Source of the DNA: Diphasiastrum complanatum
Lineage: Eukaryota > Streptophyta > Lycopodiopsida > Lycopodiales > Lycopodiaceae
Direction of reading: 5' to 3'
DNA length: 64,000 nucleotides
NCBI GenBank assembly: GCA_029204225.1
Contig: CM055097.1
Coordinates: forward strand, 26,441,039 to 26,505,038
Positions 23,260-35,500 of this stretch are shown in pieces. Below the pieces are notes generated by a model that had not been told where the DNA came from, made no database searches, and was given only the letters and a program-made list of their open reading frames with translations. The stretch's first letter is position 1. Each line of letters starts with the position of its first letter. A program made the position numbers and the translations under genes.

Positions 23260-24378
23260 ATGGCGAACCAAGTCGTAAGAGGTGCTCAAGCCATACTCGT
23301 TGGTACGAATGTGATCAAACCTAAATCATTAACCCAAGCTATGCCTTCTTATTGGGCTACCTCTTAGGAAGATCCCAAGAAACATGTAAATGACTTTGAC
23401 CGGTCCTGTTGGATTAATAGGATAACGGACGAAGATCACCAAATGTTGTTATTCAATGGGACATTGTTTGGGGGAGCCAATGATTGGTATTACCGTTTGG
23501 AACCATACTCCATACTGAGTATGGGTGCCTTTATTACTAAATTCCTAGGAGAATTTTAAGTACCGAAATCTAGAGACCATCTGATCTATGCTCTTACGGG
23601 TTGTAGACAGGAAGAGTGGGAGATAGTATCTCAGTACAATTGGAGGACTAAGGAATTGGTGAGACAATTTGGAACCAATGCCCCTCCTAAAGACTGGATT
23701 CTGTCACTTTACTTAAAAGGATTGAAGTACGCTATTCAAGTAGATGTGAGGAAATCAGCTCCAAAAACTATTGAAGAAGCAATCACTAGGGCACTAGAAA
23801 TTGAAAATTCTATGATATCGACCCAAGAGGTGGTGGCATTAGCCAATGCCTCTAGGTCCTATTCATGGGGTGGACAACAACCAGGCCCTGGAAGGATGAA
23901 TGGTCATCCTCAAGCTGTACCTTATGCTACTGCAACCCAAGCAACTGTATCACATTCTCCTTTCATTAGAAATGCAAAGTTGCCTCAGGCGTCTATTAGC
24001 AATCAAAGAATTGAAGTCCAAAATGCAAGTATATGTAAAGCTGCTGCTGCAGTACCTGACCAAAATGCGATGGGAGGATATGAATCATCTTCGTCAAATC
24101 CTTACGATATGATAAAGAATTACATGGATGTAATGTCCAAAAATATAAAGTCCCTAGCCCTTGACGTCAATTTTCTCAAGAGGCAACAAAATTTGATCGA
24201 TGAGAGATGACCTGATCGACCAAAAGAGCTATCTTGCCGAATTTGTAAAGTTGATCGTCTACTAAGAGATTGCCCCAACCTTAAATGTACTATATGAGGG
24301 AAGAAAGGCCATACTGATGACCGTTGCTACATAAAAGTTAAAGCTTCAAATGAACAAGCCAATCAACCTGGCTCTTAA
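23260..24378 (+). pseudogene. Element G: gag
   Basis: One frame of about 373 codons runs from ATG at 23260 (MANQVVRGAQ) to TAA at 24378, with four internal stops. It has the retrotransposon gag core (NGTLFGGANDWYYRL, TKFLGEF, ELVRQFGTNAPPKDW) and later LALDVNFLKRQQNL. A knuckle-like CRICKVDRLLRDC and a degraded second one end the frame. A separate 99-codon frame (22950-23249) rich in Glu/Leu lies just upstream in another frame and may be a leader peptide or the earlier gag start. Confidence 0.7.
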
Positions 24379-24860
24379 AACCATAGAGTTGTTGGACCTT
24401 CGAAGGACTCTGCTGAACCAATTCGAATTCTCCAACGTGGCGACTATGATGAAGGATGACGTATGTGCCTGATTGATGTTGTACCTGAAGAGGCGCAACT
24501 TGAATGTTTAGTGATGCGCAAAAGACAGCTGTTCTGAATAAAGGAAAGCATGTTTCTGATGATAAATTATCAGCCGTAGCTGATGAGCCCGTGATAGAGA
24601 ACCAAGTTGTGAAAGACGTTATTAATGATCTGACGAAGACCACTAAGAAGCGTCTGGATGTCCTGATTAGGTCTGAAAAAAAGAGCTGGAGAAGGAGGGC
24701 ACCATTAGAGTCTTATGAACCATTCAAGTTAGTGGACCATTTGCATAAGACCAAAGTAGATATCAACTTACTCTAGTTGCTGCAAAAATCCCCGACAATA
24801 AAGCGAGAGCTTAGGGAGGTGTGAAGAACTCGATGGCTTGATGGGCATAAGCCTATTGTG

Positions 24861-25607
24861 GTTGAAGTAGATCAAGTATCAAGCAATGGATTAGAAAAGA
24901 GCTGTCCCAAAGTTGATGCTATTGTTGACAGACTATTGATTGCTGATGTTATAGTCGATGCTGGAGCTATAGTAAATGTTATGAATGCTAATTTGTGTGA
25001 GAGATTGAATCTGGATTTAGTAGATAGTGGGAACTTGACCCTGAAGCTAGCTGACAATTTGAGGATGAAAGCTGAAGGTATACTGAGTGGGTTGTCTGTG
25101 AGTGTGGCTGGGAAGGTTGCCAAAGTAGACTTTTACGTTGTGCGTATGCAGGCTGGTAGGTAAGCATATGCTATGCTATTAGGTCGACCATGGCTTAGGA
25201 AGACCGATTGTTTGGTTGATATTCCCAGTGGTCATTTGATTTTTGGCCGTGGAAAGAAAAGAGTAGTTGTGAATGCATATCCAAATTTGCCTGAGAGCGA
25301 AAGGGCAGAGATTTCTGATACTTATTAGGAGGGTGAAGATTCCCTGTCTAGTGATTATGAAGAGTCTACTTCCAAGGAAGCAGTGTTGCTGCTAATTGAA
25401 CAATATGAGGGTCGTGAACCTCTGGTATGTGTTAGAGACGCCGATGCGGATAAGATCATGTGTGACGCTCATAACGAGGATAAAGTGTTGTTAGTCAGTG
25501 CTCACCTAGATAAGGAGTCCAAAAAGCTGATATCAAATTTCTTGGTAGGTCAAAGAGTGTATTTGCCTGGAATTATGATGACTTTAAAGGTATACCACCA
25601 GCCCTAG
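24861..25607 (+). pseudogene. Element G: protease region
   Basis: The retropepsin loop is VIVDAGAIVNVM (DAG in place of DSG/DTG, a common variant), followed after ~60 residues by MLLGRPWLRKTD. One TAG lies between them, and another precedes an acidic tail that ends near 25607. Confidence 0.72.
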
Positions 25608-25619
25608 CAGTTCATTGAA

Positions 25620-25946
25620 TCTCGTTGAAACCTGATGTAAAGCCTGTCATGGAACGACAAAGGAGGTTAGCTCAACATCTCCTGGCACCTGTAGCTGAGG
25701 AAATCCAGAAAATGAGGGATGCTGGCCTTATATTCCCTGTCAACAATACTGAATGGTGTTCGGCAATTGTATCCAAAGTTAAGAAGAATGGGCAAATCAG
25801 AGTTTGTGTGGACTTTAAACCCCTTAACAGGAGTATTGTAAAGGACTACTACCCTTTACCCTTCATCAACCAGATGTTTGATCAGTTAACTGGAAAGCAG
25901 ATGTATACTTTTATGGACTATTTTGCAGGCTATAACCAAATAGCCA
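25620..25946 (+). pseudogene. Element G: N-terminal half of RT
   Basis: RT fingers and palm start are clear: MRDAGLIFPV, WCSAIVSKVKKNGQIRVCVD, DYYPLPFINQMFDQLTG, FMDYFAGYNQI. The frame stops there, before the FGL and YxDD blocks, because the C LTR begins at 25947. Confidence 0.8.
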
Positions 25947-26461
25947 ATCAAACATGAACCAAAACATAAAATATGTTTGTTGTTCGTACAATTACAGTAC
26001 CCTACTGTATTTCACACGTGTGAAATCGAAAATAGCAGTAAATGAGCATTCTACACACAAGATTGCAAGATAACACCAAGATAGTGCACCAATGAGTAGT
26101 AGAACCCAAAGAGAACCATGTATAATGATGAAATGAGAGAGAGAAGAGAGAAGATGTGCCTCTCCACGAGTTACATCATTTTATAGAATTTTCAAACTCT
26201 ATTTGGCCACTTGGCTTTCCCTCCAAATGTAAACCCTACTATTTTTTGGGTCTAGATTCAATGTACCCAAAGTTCAAATTTGAATCTCTCTCAAATTCGA
26301 CTACCAACTTTCCCACACTTTCCAAAAGTGTTTATTGAATGTATTTTGAACTAATATAACTTCAAAAAGTTTATCTCTAAGTCTAAAATGAGTTTTGGCC
26401 TCTTATTGACAATTTACCAAAATGTGACTAAACTAGACTAAACTAGTTGAAATCTCTCACA
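25947..26461 (-). repeat. 3' LTR of element C, truncated (515 bp)
   Basis: It matches the first ~515 bases of the 30350-30999 LTR and then stops at 25947 against element G. It contains the perfect palindrome ATTTCACACGTGTGAAAT at 26009-26026. Confidence 0.88.
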
Positions 26462-29400
26462 CTCCCTCTTCAACTAGTTTTGGCATAGTTTTGACAATAG
26501 AACTTTGATCCAACTTTAGAATGATCTCCATCCTAAGTATAGATCTCCTTTCTAAGGTTCTAAAGTATCTTTCATAATTGATATAGAGAATAGTGTCCAA
26601 ATTGGATGCTTTACTATTTCTTACATCAATTTTACACATCAAGATATAACTAGAACATGAAGAACCAAATAGAATGTAAATGAAATGATTCCTCCATGCT
26701 TCAAACTTTGAACTCTTTGGAAAATTACAGCAACTAAACAATAAATGTGAGTGATGGCCATTTGCTTGCTTGTCTCCTCCAACTTTGTCCTTTCTTGATA
26801 TGTCTCCACCATAAAACTCCATGAATGAGCGTCCATCTCCATCTTGCCACAAGATATCATCAACACTTGATGACTTGGCCATGAATGAGTGACATAATAA
26901 ACCTCCAATAGCTTCATTTCCATCAACAAAACCAGCCAAGAATGCTAGTACAACTCCAACAATAAGATATTGCAAGACAATGTAGCTAGTTTGTCCATAT
27001 CTTGACAATTTGCATACATCCACATGAAATGGCTCAAACATGAGATAGGACAAGTAAAGTAAACTTGAACAACACTTCTTTGCTGCTCCTTTGACCTTAC
27101 TTGAGTCTTCAATAAGCTGCAAAAACAGATCCAAAACAAAACTTTGTTTTCCAGATCCATTACTTGCTTTTCTAGTATGAAAACCATGAGAACCATTATC
27201 CACTTGCATAGCATCATCTACACAAGAAAATTCTCCAAAACATGTGATTAAAACAAAGTGAGTCGCTTCCACTTGTTTACATTTCTATTGATCATCAAAG
27301 ATATCAAAGATATGAATATCTTCAGACCCGAACCTCTGGAAATACTCCCTCTCAAACATATGATCTAGATCCAACAAGATCTCATCAATGCTTGATCTCA
27401 AATTTCCACAAAGGTTAGTGAAAACAATGTCACCAATGTCACCATCATAAATTAAAAGATAGATTCCAAACTTTCCATCCAACATGAAGTAGAGTAGGTG
27501 AAGATGAGTATCAAACCTAATAAATCCAATCCTCTTGAGTCCATAACAAACCTCAATAAGCTCACCAATGAGATCTCCCTTGACTTGAAAAAATTGTCTC
27601 TCGATTTGCTCCACTTAGTCTTCTCCAACCAACCTTTTGTCATCTCGATCATGAGTGATCAATTCACAATCATATAATCCTTTGAGTTGATGAAGAGATG
27701 TGAGATCCATGCCTTGTATCTTCCCAAGAACCAATCTTCCATTGCTCTTTCCTTCATAAGACTCCCTCTTAATGATTGCATCATAAGAAGTAGAAACCTC
27801 AAAGACATTAGAAGCCATGAAAAAAATAATTTGTACCTTCAACATAAGGATGATTGAAGTACTCTCTCTTTTCAAACAAGAACTTCTAATCAATGTTTTA
27901 GGTAATGACTCATATGATAATGATTCTTCCTCACTATCATTCACAATGACATCATTCAAAGTACATCCTACTTTGAACTCTTCACATACTTCTCTTCTTC
28001 TTGACTTGTGACTATCTTCCTCACCAAGTCTCTTGATAGAACCATTTGATCTACTCTCTTTATGAAGACATGTGACTCCACTTGCTGGAAAAATGACTTT
28101 CTTGGAATCATAACAAAAGAATGTAGAAGAACCACCTCCTTCATGCATGCACCTAGCAACATCCTTTTCCATATGATCAAAGAAATCATTAACAACAATC
28201 TTTTCCAAGGAAGAACCTTCACCACCTCCATTGATGAAGTTAGCTCTTTCCTTACCTTTTGCATGCTTGCACTTGCCATGAAGAACCATTGAAACACCAT
28301 CATTATCCTCAAAACTAGCCAAGTTAGCACAAAGATGAACATCTCCAAGAAGCATATTAGATCTTGACCTAGATCTAGCATAAGGAAGTTTGTTAGACTT
28401 TGCATAAGATCCACCAATCTTATTGATCCTAAAAGGTAGCTTTGGAAAGTTGAGACCAATATCCTTTTCCATTCCATCCTTTTTGTTAGCCATAACAAAA
28501 GAATCAAGCTTGAAAAGTCTACCTTGTCTATTGCCTCTAGCAGCCAAGATTTCTTCCTTTGTAATGAAACAAGCATCACCACCAAACTTTACCATGTATC
28601 CTTTCTCTATCATTTGACCAACACTTAGCAAATTCTTTGAAAGTGTAGGAATGTAAAGAACACCATCAAGTCTTGTTTTCCTATTAGTAGAGAGACAAAT
28701 AGGAATAGAACCAATACCTTCAATCATACACTCACCACCATTGGCCATATGAATTGCTTTCTTGGCTCCATCATAAGTGACCAAAGAAGTAAAGAACTCC
28801 TTGTGACTAGTCATGTGTGAACTAGCTCTACTATCAATCCACCATGAATCTTTGTCACCTTCACTTGATATTGGATTTGAAGAACACATCAAAAGAGAAT
28901 CACCACCACCTAGATCTTCATCATTAGTAGTAAAATTGATTTGCTTGCTACCTTCATCTCTTTGCTTCTTCAAACATTCATTTGCAAAATGCTCTTTGAT
29001 TCCACAATAAAAGCATTTCAACTTAGACTTATCTTTCGTTTTGCCAAAAGAAGAAGTCTCACCTTGATCTTGCCCTTTAGACCACTTGCCTTTGCCTTTG
29101 CCCTTGAACTTGCCTTTGATGGACATAGCCTCATCTTCATAATAAGATGTCGATGTAGATCCATCTCCTCTTCATTGAAGCCTATACTCCTCATTCACCA
29201 AGATCTCTTGCAAACCCACAATACTTGGCAAAGTCTTTTGAATAGCAAAACTTTGAACAAGATTAGCATGATCATCCAATAAGCCATTAAGTATAACCTG
29301 AACAAGTTCTACCTCCTTAATGCTGTCATCAATACATGCTAATTCATCATTGAATGCTTTAACCCTCAAAACAAAAGCATGAGTACTCTCTTCCTTCTTT

Positions 29401-29747
29401 TGCAAACTTTGAAAGATTTGCCTCCTAAGAGTAAGCACTCTTGATATAGACTTGGATTCATAAAGCTTCTTCAAAGCTTCCCAAGCCTCCAAAGATGATG
29501 TGGACTTACCAACTTCCTTGAGAAGTTCATTGGTAACATTCATCTTAATCATGTGTAGAGATTTCTTTGCTCTCTTGTCATACCTCACTTGATCTTGAGG
29601 TGCTTGAGGCCTCTCCTCCACACCTACAACAATATCCATCAACTCATTCATCTCCAATAAGGACTCCATCCTCACCTTTCAAGTAGAATAGTTGATTGAG
29701 GTAAGCCTATCATTGCTCTCCAATATAAAGCTTCCACTTGTAGCCAT
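26457..29747 (-). pseudogene. Element C: gag-protease plus unrecognised C-terminal region
   Basis: A single frame of 1,096 codons with only four stops (near 29682, at 29172, 27615 and 27273) and no frameshift. Residues 1-190 are a copia gag, with RMESLLEMNEL and QVILNGLLDDHANLV. A basic linker leads to the knuckle CFYCGIKEHFANEC. The protease loop reads WWIDSRASSHMT (Gly changed to Arg), then LYIPTLSKNLLSVGQ. After about residue 420 the usual integrase, RT and RNase H motifs are absent. Only echoes remain, such as YGLK, RFDTHLH and DGKFGIYLLIYDGD where YVDD would be. A hydrophobic run YIVLQYLIVGVVLAFLAGFV lies near residue 890. It ends KLVEEGV, like copia pol ends. Confidence 0.75.
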
Positions 29748-30337
29748 GTTGAAGTGACTTGATATTCTCTTTCAACCTGTTCCAATGCACAAAGAACTCT
29801 CTTGAATGTCAACAAATGAACTCAAGAAGAAATCACAAAGATATGGAACCTCTCAAATCTCTTCTAGCATTTCTAACTAGAAAATCAACACATAGAATAA
29901 TGAAATTTTGATCAACCTATGATCTATCCTCAACCTAATAATTCTTGCCACTTCCTAAGATTGAAACACACTCAAATGAAGTTCAGTAACCTCACAAACT
30001 AGAGATGCAATCAAAATTAGGGGTTTGACAAAATCACAAAAAATTGAATATCTCAAATTCTACATGCAATTTCTAGAAACTTGATATATCTTCTTGTAGA
30101 CTCCAATGAGACCTTCCAAATGCACAAAATATCATCTAGATCTAGTAAAACAAGTTTGAAATCAGAATTGATCAAGTATATAACCCTATATTGAGTTTTG
30201 AGCTACAAAAGATCAATTCTACACATGCAAAAATGCTGATTTTTGAGTAGAGATCAACCTAGCATGCTCTAGCATTGGTAACTCCTCCAAATCCTTGCTA
30301 AATATGGCTGATCCTTTCATAACCTGGAATACAATAG

Positions 30338-30349
30338 CTCTGATACCAT
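30338..30349 (-). promoter_or_regulatory. Initiator-Met primer site of element C
   Basis: The minus strand reads TGGTATCAGAGC directly after the LTR end CTTCACA. This is the standard copia primer site. Confidence 0.9.
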
Positions 30350-30999
30350 GTGAAGGATTTCAGATCATTCACGATTCAATCCATGTCCCTGATCTTTGGT
30401 TACAATAAGGAGCAAACCAACAATCCTGCCAATGTAGAAAAATCAGCATCTACATACAAAATGAGATGCAAACTCTAAGAGATATTGATCAAACATGAAC
30501 CAAAACATAAAATATGTTTGCTGTCCATAAAATTATAGTACCCTACTATATTTCACACATGTGGAACCGAAAATAGCAATAAATGAGCATTCTACACACA
30601 AGATTGCAAGATAACACCAAGATAGTGCACCAATGAGTAGTAGAACCCAAAGAAAGCCATGTATAATGATGAAATGAGAGAGATAAGAGAGAAGATGTGT
30701 CTCTCCACGAGTTACATCCTTTATAGAGTTTCCAAACCCTATTTGGCCACTTCGCTTTCCCTCCAAATGTAAACCCTACTATTTTTGGGTCTAGATTCAA
30801 TGTACCCAAAGTTCAAATTTGAATCTCTCTCAAATTCGACTACCAACTTTCCCACACTTTCAAAAAGTGTTTATTGAATGTATTTTGAACTAATATAACT
30901 TCAAAAAGTTTATCTCTAAGTCTAAAATGAGTTTTGGCCTCTTATTGACAATTTACCAAAATGTGACTAAATAGACCAAACTAGTTGAAATCTCTCACA
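30350..30999 (-). repeat. 5' LTR of element C (650 bp)
   Basis: TG...CA ends (TGTGAGAG at 30999, CCTTCACA at 30350). It is closely similar to the LTRs at 25947-26461 and 40853-41503. The G-box palindrome is altered here to CACATGTG. Confidence 0.9.
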
Positions 31000-31000
31000 C

Positions 31001-31960
31001 AGGAAATACCCAAAATAGGGTCCACGAGCCAAAGTAGTGCCGGTCTCTCGACACTAGGCTGCAACTGTCGTGAAGGGGCGCTGTTGTCGGTTCTTTTATT
31101 GCTAGGACATGGATGCTTCAGGAAAAGCGTGGGTAGAATTTGCTTACGTAAAACCTGAGGCTTTATTGGTGGATGATCAGCAAGAACTGAGACTTGCCAG
31201 ATTTTCAATAATACCCATAAGGGTCTGGTGCCCATTCCAGATAACCTTGTTCATCGACAATTGGGTAGTTGAGACATTCCATCGGAGGATTCCAAGATAA
31301 ATCTTGCTGATCTAATGGATTCTCATAGATTGGTGCAACTGGTCCCAATGTCATAGACTCCCCCAAATTGTAAGGTAGATATGACCTTTTAGCTTGACTT
31401 TCTTGTCTGTTCAAGTAGTCGAGGTATGCCATAACCTGACGACTTTCCTCAGTAGTCAATATCATAGATTGAGGACAAGACTTTGTCATTGTACGCACTG
31501 GCGCTTGCTGTACTGGAGGCCTACTTGGGCTTGGATTCCCTAGATTTGGCCTTTGAAGAATGGATATACCCGGATTTGGCACTGGTTTGGGCTGCTGCAT
31601 TATGGAACAATGAGACTTTGGTTGAATCTTGATCGTTGAGGGACAATTATCAACTTTAGTCTTCCCTTGGTCATTGCACTTCCCCGTTGAAGGCTACGTG
31701 ATGGCACTGTTCCTTGGATCTTGTGCTGAATTGCCTTCTCGTCACTCTGTTGACACAGGTTCCCTGAGAGATTCATCACAAAAAAATCTTTGTAATGATT
31801 GCACTAAGAGCCTTGATAGAACCTTTCGGAATTCCTCGGTTGCCAATTTCTTGACTTCCTCAGTTATCACTGGCTTGATGGATTCTACCAGCTCTTGCTT
31901 CTGTGATGTTGTTGTCGATTTGTTCGTGGGTGTGTCTGTGTCCAAACGAGTGTGTGGCGC
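31001..31960 (-). pseudogene. Gypsy-like gag fragment I
   Basis: The minus strand carries a Lys/Glu-rich start (ELVESIKPVITEEVKK) and then a Pro/Gln-rich part (PNPGISILQRPNLGNPSPS) with stops between. It follows a primer-like site, as gag does, but no knuckle or capsid motif is certain. It stops at the C LTR. Confidence 0.45.
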
Positions 31961-31978
31961 CCCCTGGCAACGACACCA
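31961..31978 (-). promoter_or_regulatory. Gypsy-type primer-site-like sequence
   Basis: The minus strand reads TGGTGTCGTTGCCAGGGG, close to the tRNA-Asp-type site of element H. The adjoining DNA to the right (to ~32260) would be its LTR, but its outer end is lost in the GA tract. Confidence 0.5.
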
Positions 31979-32158
31979 CTATTGTGTCGTCGATGTAGCA
32001 TAGGGGTCCGTCGCTGGGAGCGAGAACCTCGCCTTCACCTGCATAGCAAGAAGAGAGAGGGAGAGGAGAAAGAGAGTGGAGACAAGGAGAGAGAGAATAC
32101 CTAGGCTGAGAAAGGCTTTGGGGGCTCGAGCACCTACCCAAAGCTATTCTATCCCAAT

Positions 32159-32264
<106 letters not shown>

Positions 32265-32274
32265 GTGGAGAAAC

Positions 32275-32752
32275 CAAAAGAGTTTTATTAGAATGAGAAT
32301 GGAAGATGATACAATACAATGGAAATGGCTCCCTCTTATAGATTTTAGAGGTGAGCCTCCTTCACTCTCCTTCTAATCCAAGCCCTTCAAATAAACACAA
32401 CTTAAATCTATTGGTTCTAAGAAAGTACAAGGGCACTCACATGATTCATGTGAGTTCTACTTTATGCAACTTAGATTCCTTATTTTTCAACTTGACTTTG
32501 TGAACTTGGGCCTCAAACTTATTTATTTACAACTAGGGCCCAAGTCACTAGAACACAACTTAAACTATTTGACTAGTGTGCTCATTGGGTTGGGCTTGCC
32601 TTCTAACTTTCCCACACTTTCAAAAAGTGTTTATTCAAATGACATATAGGCTAATGAACTTTGAAAAGTCAATCTCTAAGTCTAAAAACAAAGTTGGCCT
32701 CAATATGCCAAATATGGAAATCTAGCAAATATGATCAAACTAGTAGTTTTAG
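32275..32752 (-). repeat. LTR of copia J, related to the C/D LTRs
   Basis: It shares the words CCCACACTTTCAAAAAGTGTTTATT and ATCTCTAAGTCTAAAA in the same order with the C and D LTRs (split here for length). A deletion of about 27 bases removed the polypurine tract and the first LTR bases. The left end is lost at the GA tract. Confidence 0.65.
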
Positions 32753-33590
32753 CATAGACTTTGACAACACTCCAAAGGATGTCCTATGCTTCATGAACAA
32801 GTCCTTTCCTAATGCTTTGGTGAAGATATCAGCTACACATTCCCTTGAAGACACATGTTGAAGCTCCACGTCCTTTGCAATGACTTGCTCCCTCACAAAA
32901 TGATATTGCACCTCAATATGCTTGCTCCTAGCATGAAAGATAGGATTGGTTGCCAATCTTTGGGCTGATTGATTGTCACAAAAGATGATTGGGCTCTCTG
33001 AAAAATCTAGCAAGTGAAGATCCTTCATCATCCTCTTGATCCATACCATCTTTTTTGCACAATGTGTAAGAGCTTTGTACTCGGCCTCACTAGATGACAA
33101 TGAGATAGTGGCTTGTTTCTTCGACATCCATGATAGTACTTGTTTCTTCGACATCCATGATATAGCTCCATCATCTATGAAAATACAATGAGCACTAATG
33201 GATTTTCTATCCATTACATCTCCAACATAGTCCGAATCTGAAAATCCAAAAAGATTAGGTGAAGATCCCTCATACAATATGCCAAAATATCGAGTTCCAA
33301 TGATGTACCTCAAAACTCACTTTCCTAGCTTCCAGTGCTCCTCACTAGGATCTTGCATGAATTGACTCAATCTTCCAACACAATAGCTTAGATCTGGTCT
33401 AGTAATGGCTAGATGGATGAGTGAACCAACTAGCTTCCTATAGAGAGTAATGTCCTCAAAGGATCTTTCATTACCTCTTATAGTTAGCTTTACATGAGAC
33501 TCCATAGGTGTATCACTAGCTTTTGCATCTACCATATGAAATCTTTCTAGAACAGAATTAGCATACTGTTGTGGGTATTTCCTGCACATA
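32753..33590 (-). pseudogene. Copia J: RT end and RNase H
   Basis: The minus strand reads YANSVLERFHMVDAKASDTP and LAITRPDLSYCVGRLSQFM (RT connection), then the RNase H: LFGFSDSDYVGDVMDRKS, SSSEAEYKALTHCAKKMVW, FCDNQSAQRLATNP and HARSKHIEVQYHFVRE. These keep the expected acids. A 27-bp tandem duplication at 33112-33165 repeats the SWMSKKQ strand. One break near 33315 divides the frame. The pol end and LTR resemble elements C and D. Confidence 0.82.
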
Positions 33591-33899
33591 GTAATAAAAA
33601 AGTGGGTCCCACCACTTAAAATACTGTTGGCCAAGCCTTACCTAGTGGGCCCCACCACATTACATTTCTAGTCTGAGCAGGATCCAGCTTCTTGCTTTCA
33701 AAAGCAACTGGTCTACCATCCTGATACCGCTCCAACAGCAAAGTCACTAGCATCCGTATCAACCACAAAGGGTCGATTAGGATCGACAATGTGTAAAATT
33801 GGAGCCGTAGAAACACAATGCTTGAGAGTCTCAAAATTCTCATTCATTTCATTCGTCCACGTTATCAATGGACTTTTTCTACGGCTACAATCCTGTGAA

Positions 33900-34762
33900 G
33901 CCCAAAAATGATTTCACATCACGAATTGTCAAAGGTCTCAGCCATTCTCGCACCTTACGGACTTTGTCATAATCGATTTCAAGACCTTTATCCGATATCA
34001 CATGGCCTAGGTTTTTGAGTTTAGTTTGAAAGAACTCACATTTCGACACCTTAGCATAGAGCTTTTCAAGACAATACGAAGATGCTCTTCATGCTCCTCA
34101 AGGGTCTGACTATAAATTAATATGTCGTCCAAATACACCACCACAAACTTTCCTAGATATGGACGAAGAATATCGTTCATCATCTGCTGGAAAGTGGCAG
34201 GCGCATTCGTGAGTCCGAAAGGTAACACTAAAATTTCATAATGGCCATATCTGGATCGAAATCCAGTCTTAGGAACATCTCCGTTCCTAATCCTTATCTG
34301 ATGGTAACTTGATCTAAGATCAATCTTGGAGAAATATTTAGCCCCATTCAGACGATCCATAAGATCATCCATCCTAGGTAAGGGATATATGTTCTTGATG
34401 GTTAAATCATTTAACTTTTTGAAGTCACCACACAAACGTGTGCCGCCATCCTTTTTACTTACTAAAAGGATTGGTGCTCCCCAAGGGGACTTACTAGGCC
34501 GTATGTGGCCCATCCTAAGGAGTTCTTGTAACTGCTTAGAAATTTCATCCTCTTCCTTGATGCTAACCCCGTATGAAAAAAGAGGTACAGGTTGGCTTCC
34601 AGGAAGCAACTCTATCTGATGGTCAATACTCCTTTGGGGAGGTAGGCCATCACGGAGTTTATCAGGATAAACATCGCTATAATCTTGCCTAAGTTTGTTA
34701 AATATTATTCCTTCAGGTGAATTAACACTTAAGGGATTATTTACAAGCACATTCAAAGGCAA
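33900..34762 (-). pseudogene. Element E: reverse transcriptase
   Basis: An open RT frame of about 250 codons holds [67 protein letters not shown] and [15 protein letters not shown]. The catalytic YLDD is intact. The frame is lost after the thumb (34007). RNase H traces such as RYQDGRPVAFESKKLD lie near 33680-33760. Confidence 0.85.
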
Positions 34763-34843
34763 ATGCGATAAATCAATATTTAGACTCTAAACTGCATGGT
34801 CATCCACATAAATTTCATCTTTTAAAAAACAAAGATAATTTTA

Positions 34844-35500
34844 TTACCAGAGTCTTTCAAAAGGATCAAAAGGCCTATTTACATCGCCTTTTCGCTTAAC
34901 TAATGAGCCTTTATGCAAAAAAGAAATACTATGAGTAACATAATCCTTTCTTAGAGACTTGTTTCTAGAATAAAACCATTTTTTTTCTAAGATTATGTCT
35001 ACGCTATCCAAGTTCATAATATAAAAATCTAGCGGTTCAACATAATCTTGAATTTGAAGCGGCAGCTGAGGAACAAGCTGATCCCAAGCTTGTCGATCTT
35101 CCCCCGACGCCATTTTCACCACGTACAAGTGATTACTTGGCGCGGTAGCCGCTTTGAGCTTATGCACCAGTTTAGCATTTATGAAGTTGTGTGTGGAACC
35201 GTCATCAAACAAAACAGACACAGCTTGGCGTCCTACAATTCAATTCATACGAATGAGATCATGGGGGCCAAAAACAGCTGTATTAAAACAACAATTCTTG
35301 CAACTAGGGCCATCCTTAAAGGATAAATCAACAAAAAAAATATTAGAATTATCTGGCGCTTTTAAAAATTTAGGTTGCCCGCCAGATTTCTTTTGCTTTT
35401 TCTTTGGGCAATCTTTTGAAAGATGTCCCTTCTCCATGCAGGAGAAGCACAACCCGCCAATTCTCGCCTTGTCGTAGTCGACGCGGTCCAATTTGACACG
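34844..35500 (-). pseudogene. Element E: gag knuckle and protease
   Basis: The knuckle CFSCMEKGHLSKDC (35400-35450) is followed by NCCFNTAVFGP. After a stop comes the retropepsin loop SVLFDDGSTHNFI (an extra Asp, DDG in place of DSG) and later MNLDSVDIILEKKW. Two frames are needed. Confidence 0.78.

Larger units (their letters stand above)
22841..25946 (+). mobile_element. Ty3/gypsy element G, 3' end cut off
   Basis: Leader, gag, protease and the first half of RT follow in order on the plus strand. The RT stops at GYNQI, where the truncated LTR of element C begins. Its missing RT half may be fragment P at 36.7-37.3 kb in opposite orientation. Confidence 0.75.
25947..30999 (-). mobile_element. 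Copia-like element C with non-canonical pol
   Basis: On the minus strand: 5' LTR 30350-30999 (650 bp, TGTGAGAG...CTTCACA), tRNA-iMet primer site 30338-30349, leader, one long frame 29747-26457, purine-rich tract, 3' LTR 26461-25947. The 3' LTR lacks its last ~135 bases, so no target duplication can be read. A second copy, D, lies inverted at 37.3-41.5 kb. Confidence 0.88.

Noticed and set aside
27968-28585. Shifted 205-codon frame inside element C, mirrored at 38612-39229 in D
   Set aside because: It exists in both copies only because they are homologous. It is Leu/Met-rich, without motifs, and overlaps the main frame that carries gag and protease.
31629-32003. Plus-strand 124-codon frame
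   Set aside because: It is opposite the gag-like fragment I and its primer-like site; no motifs.
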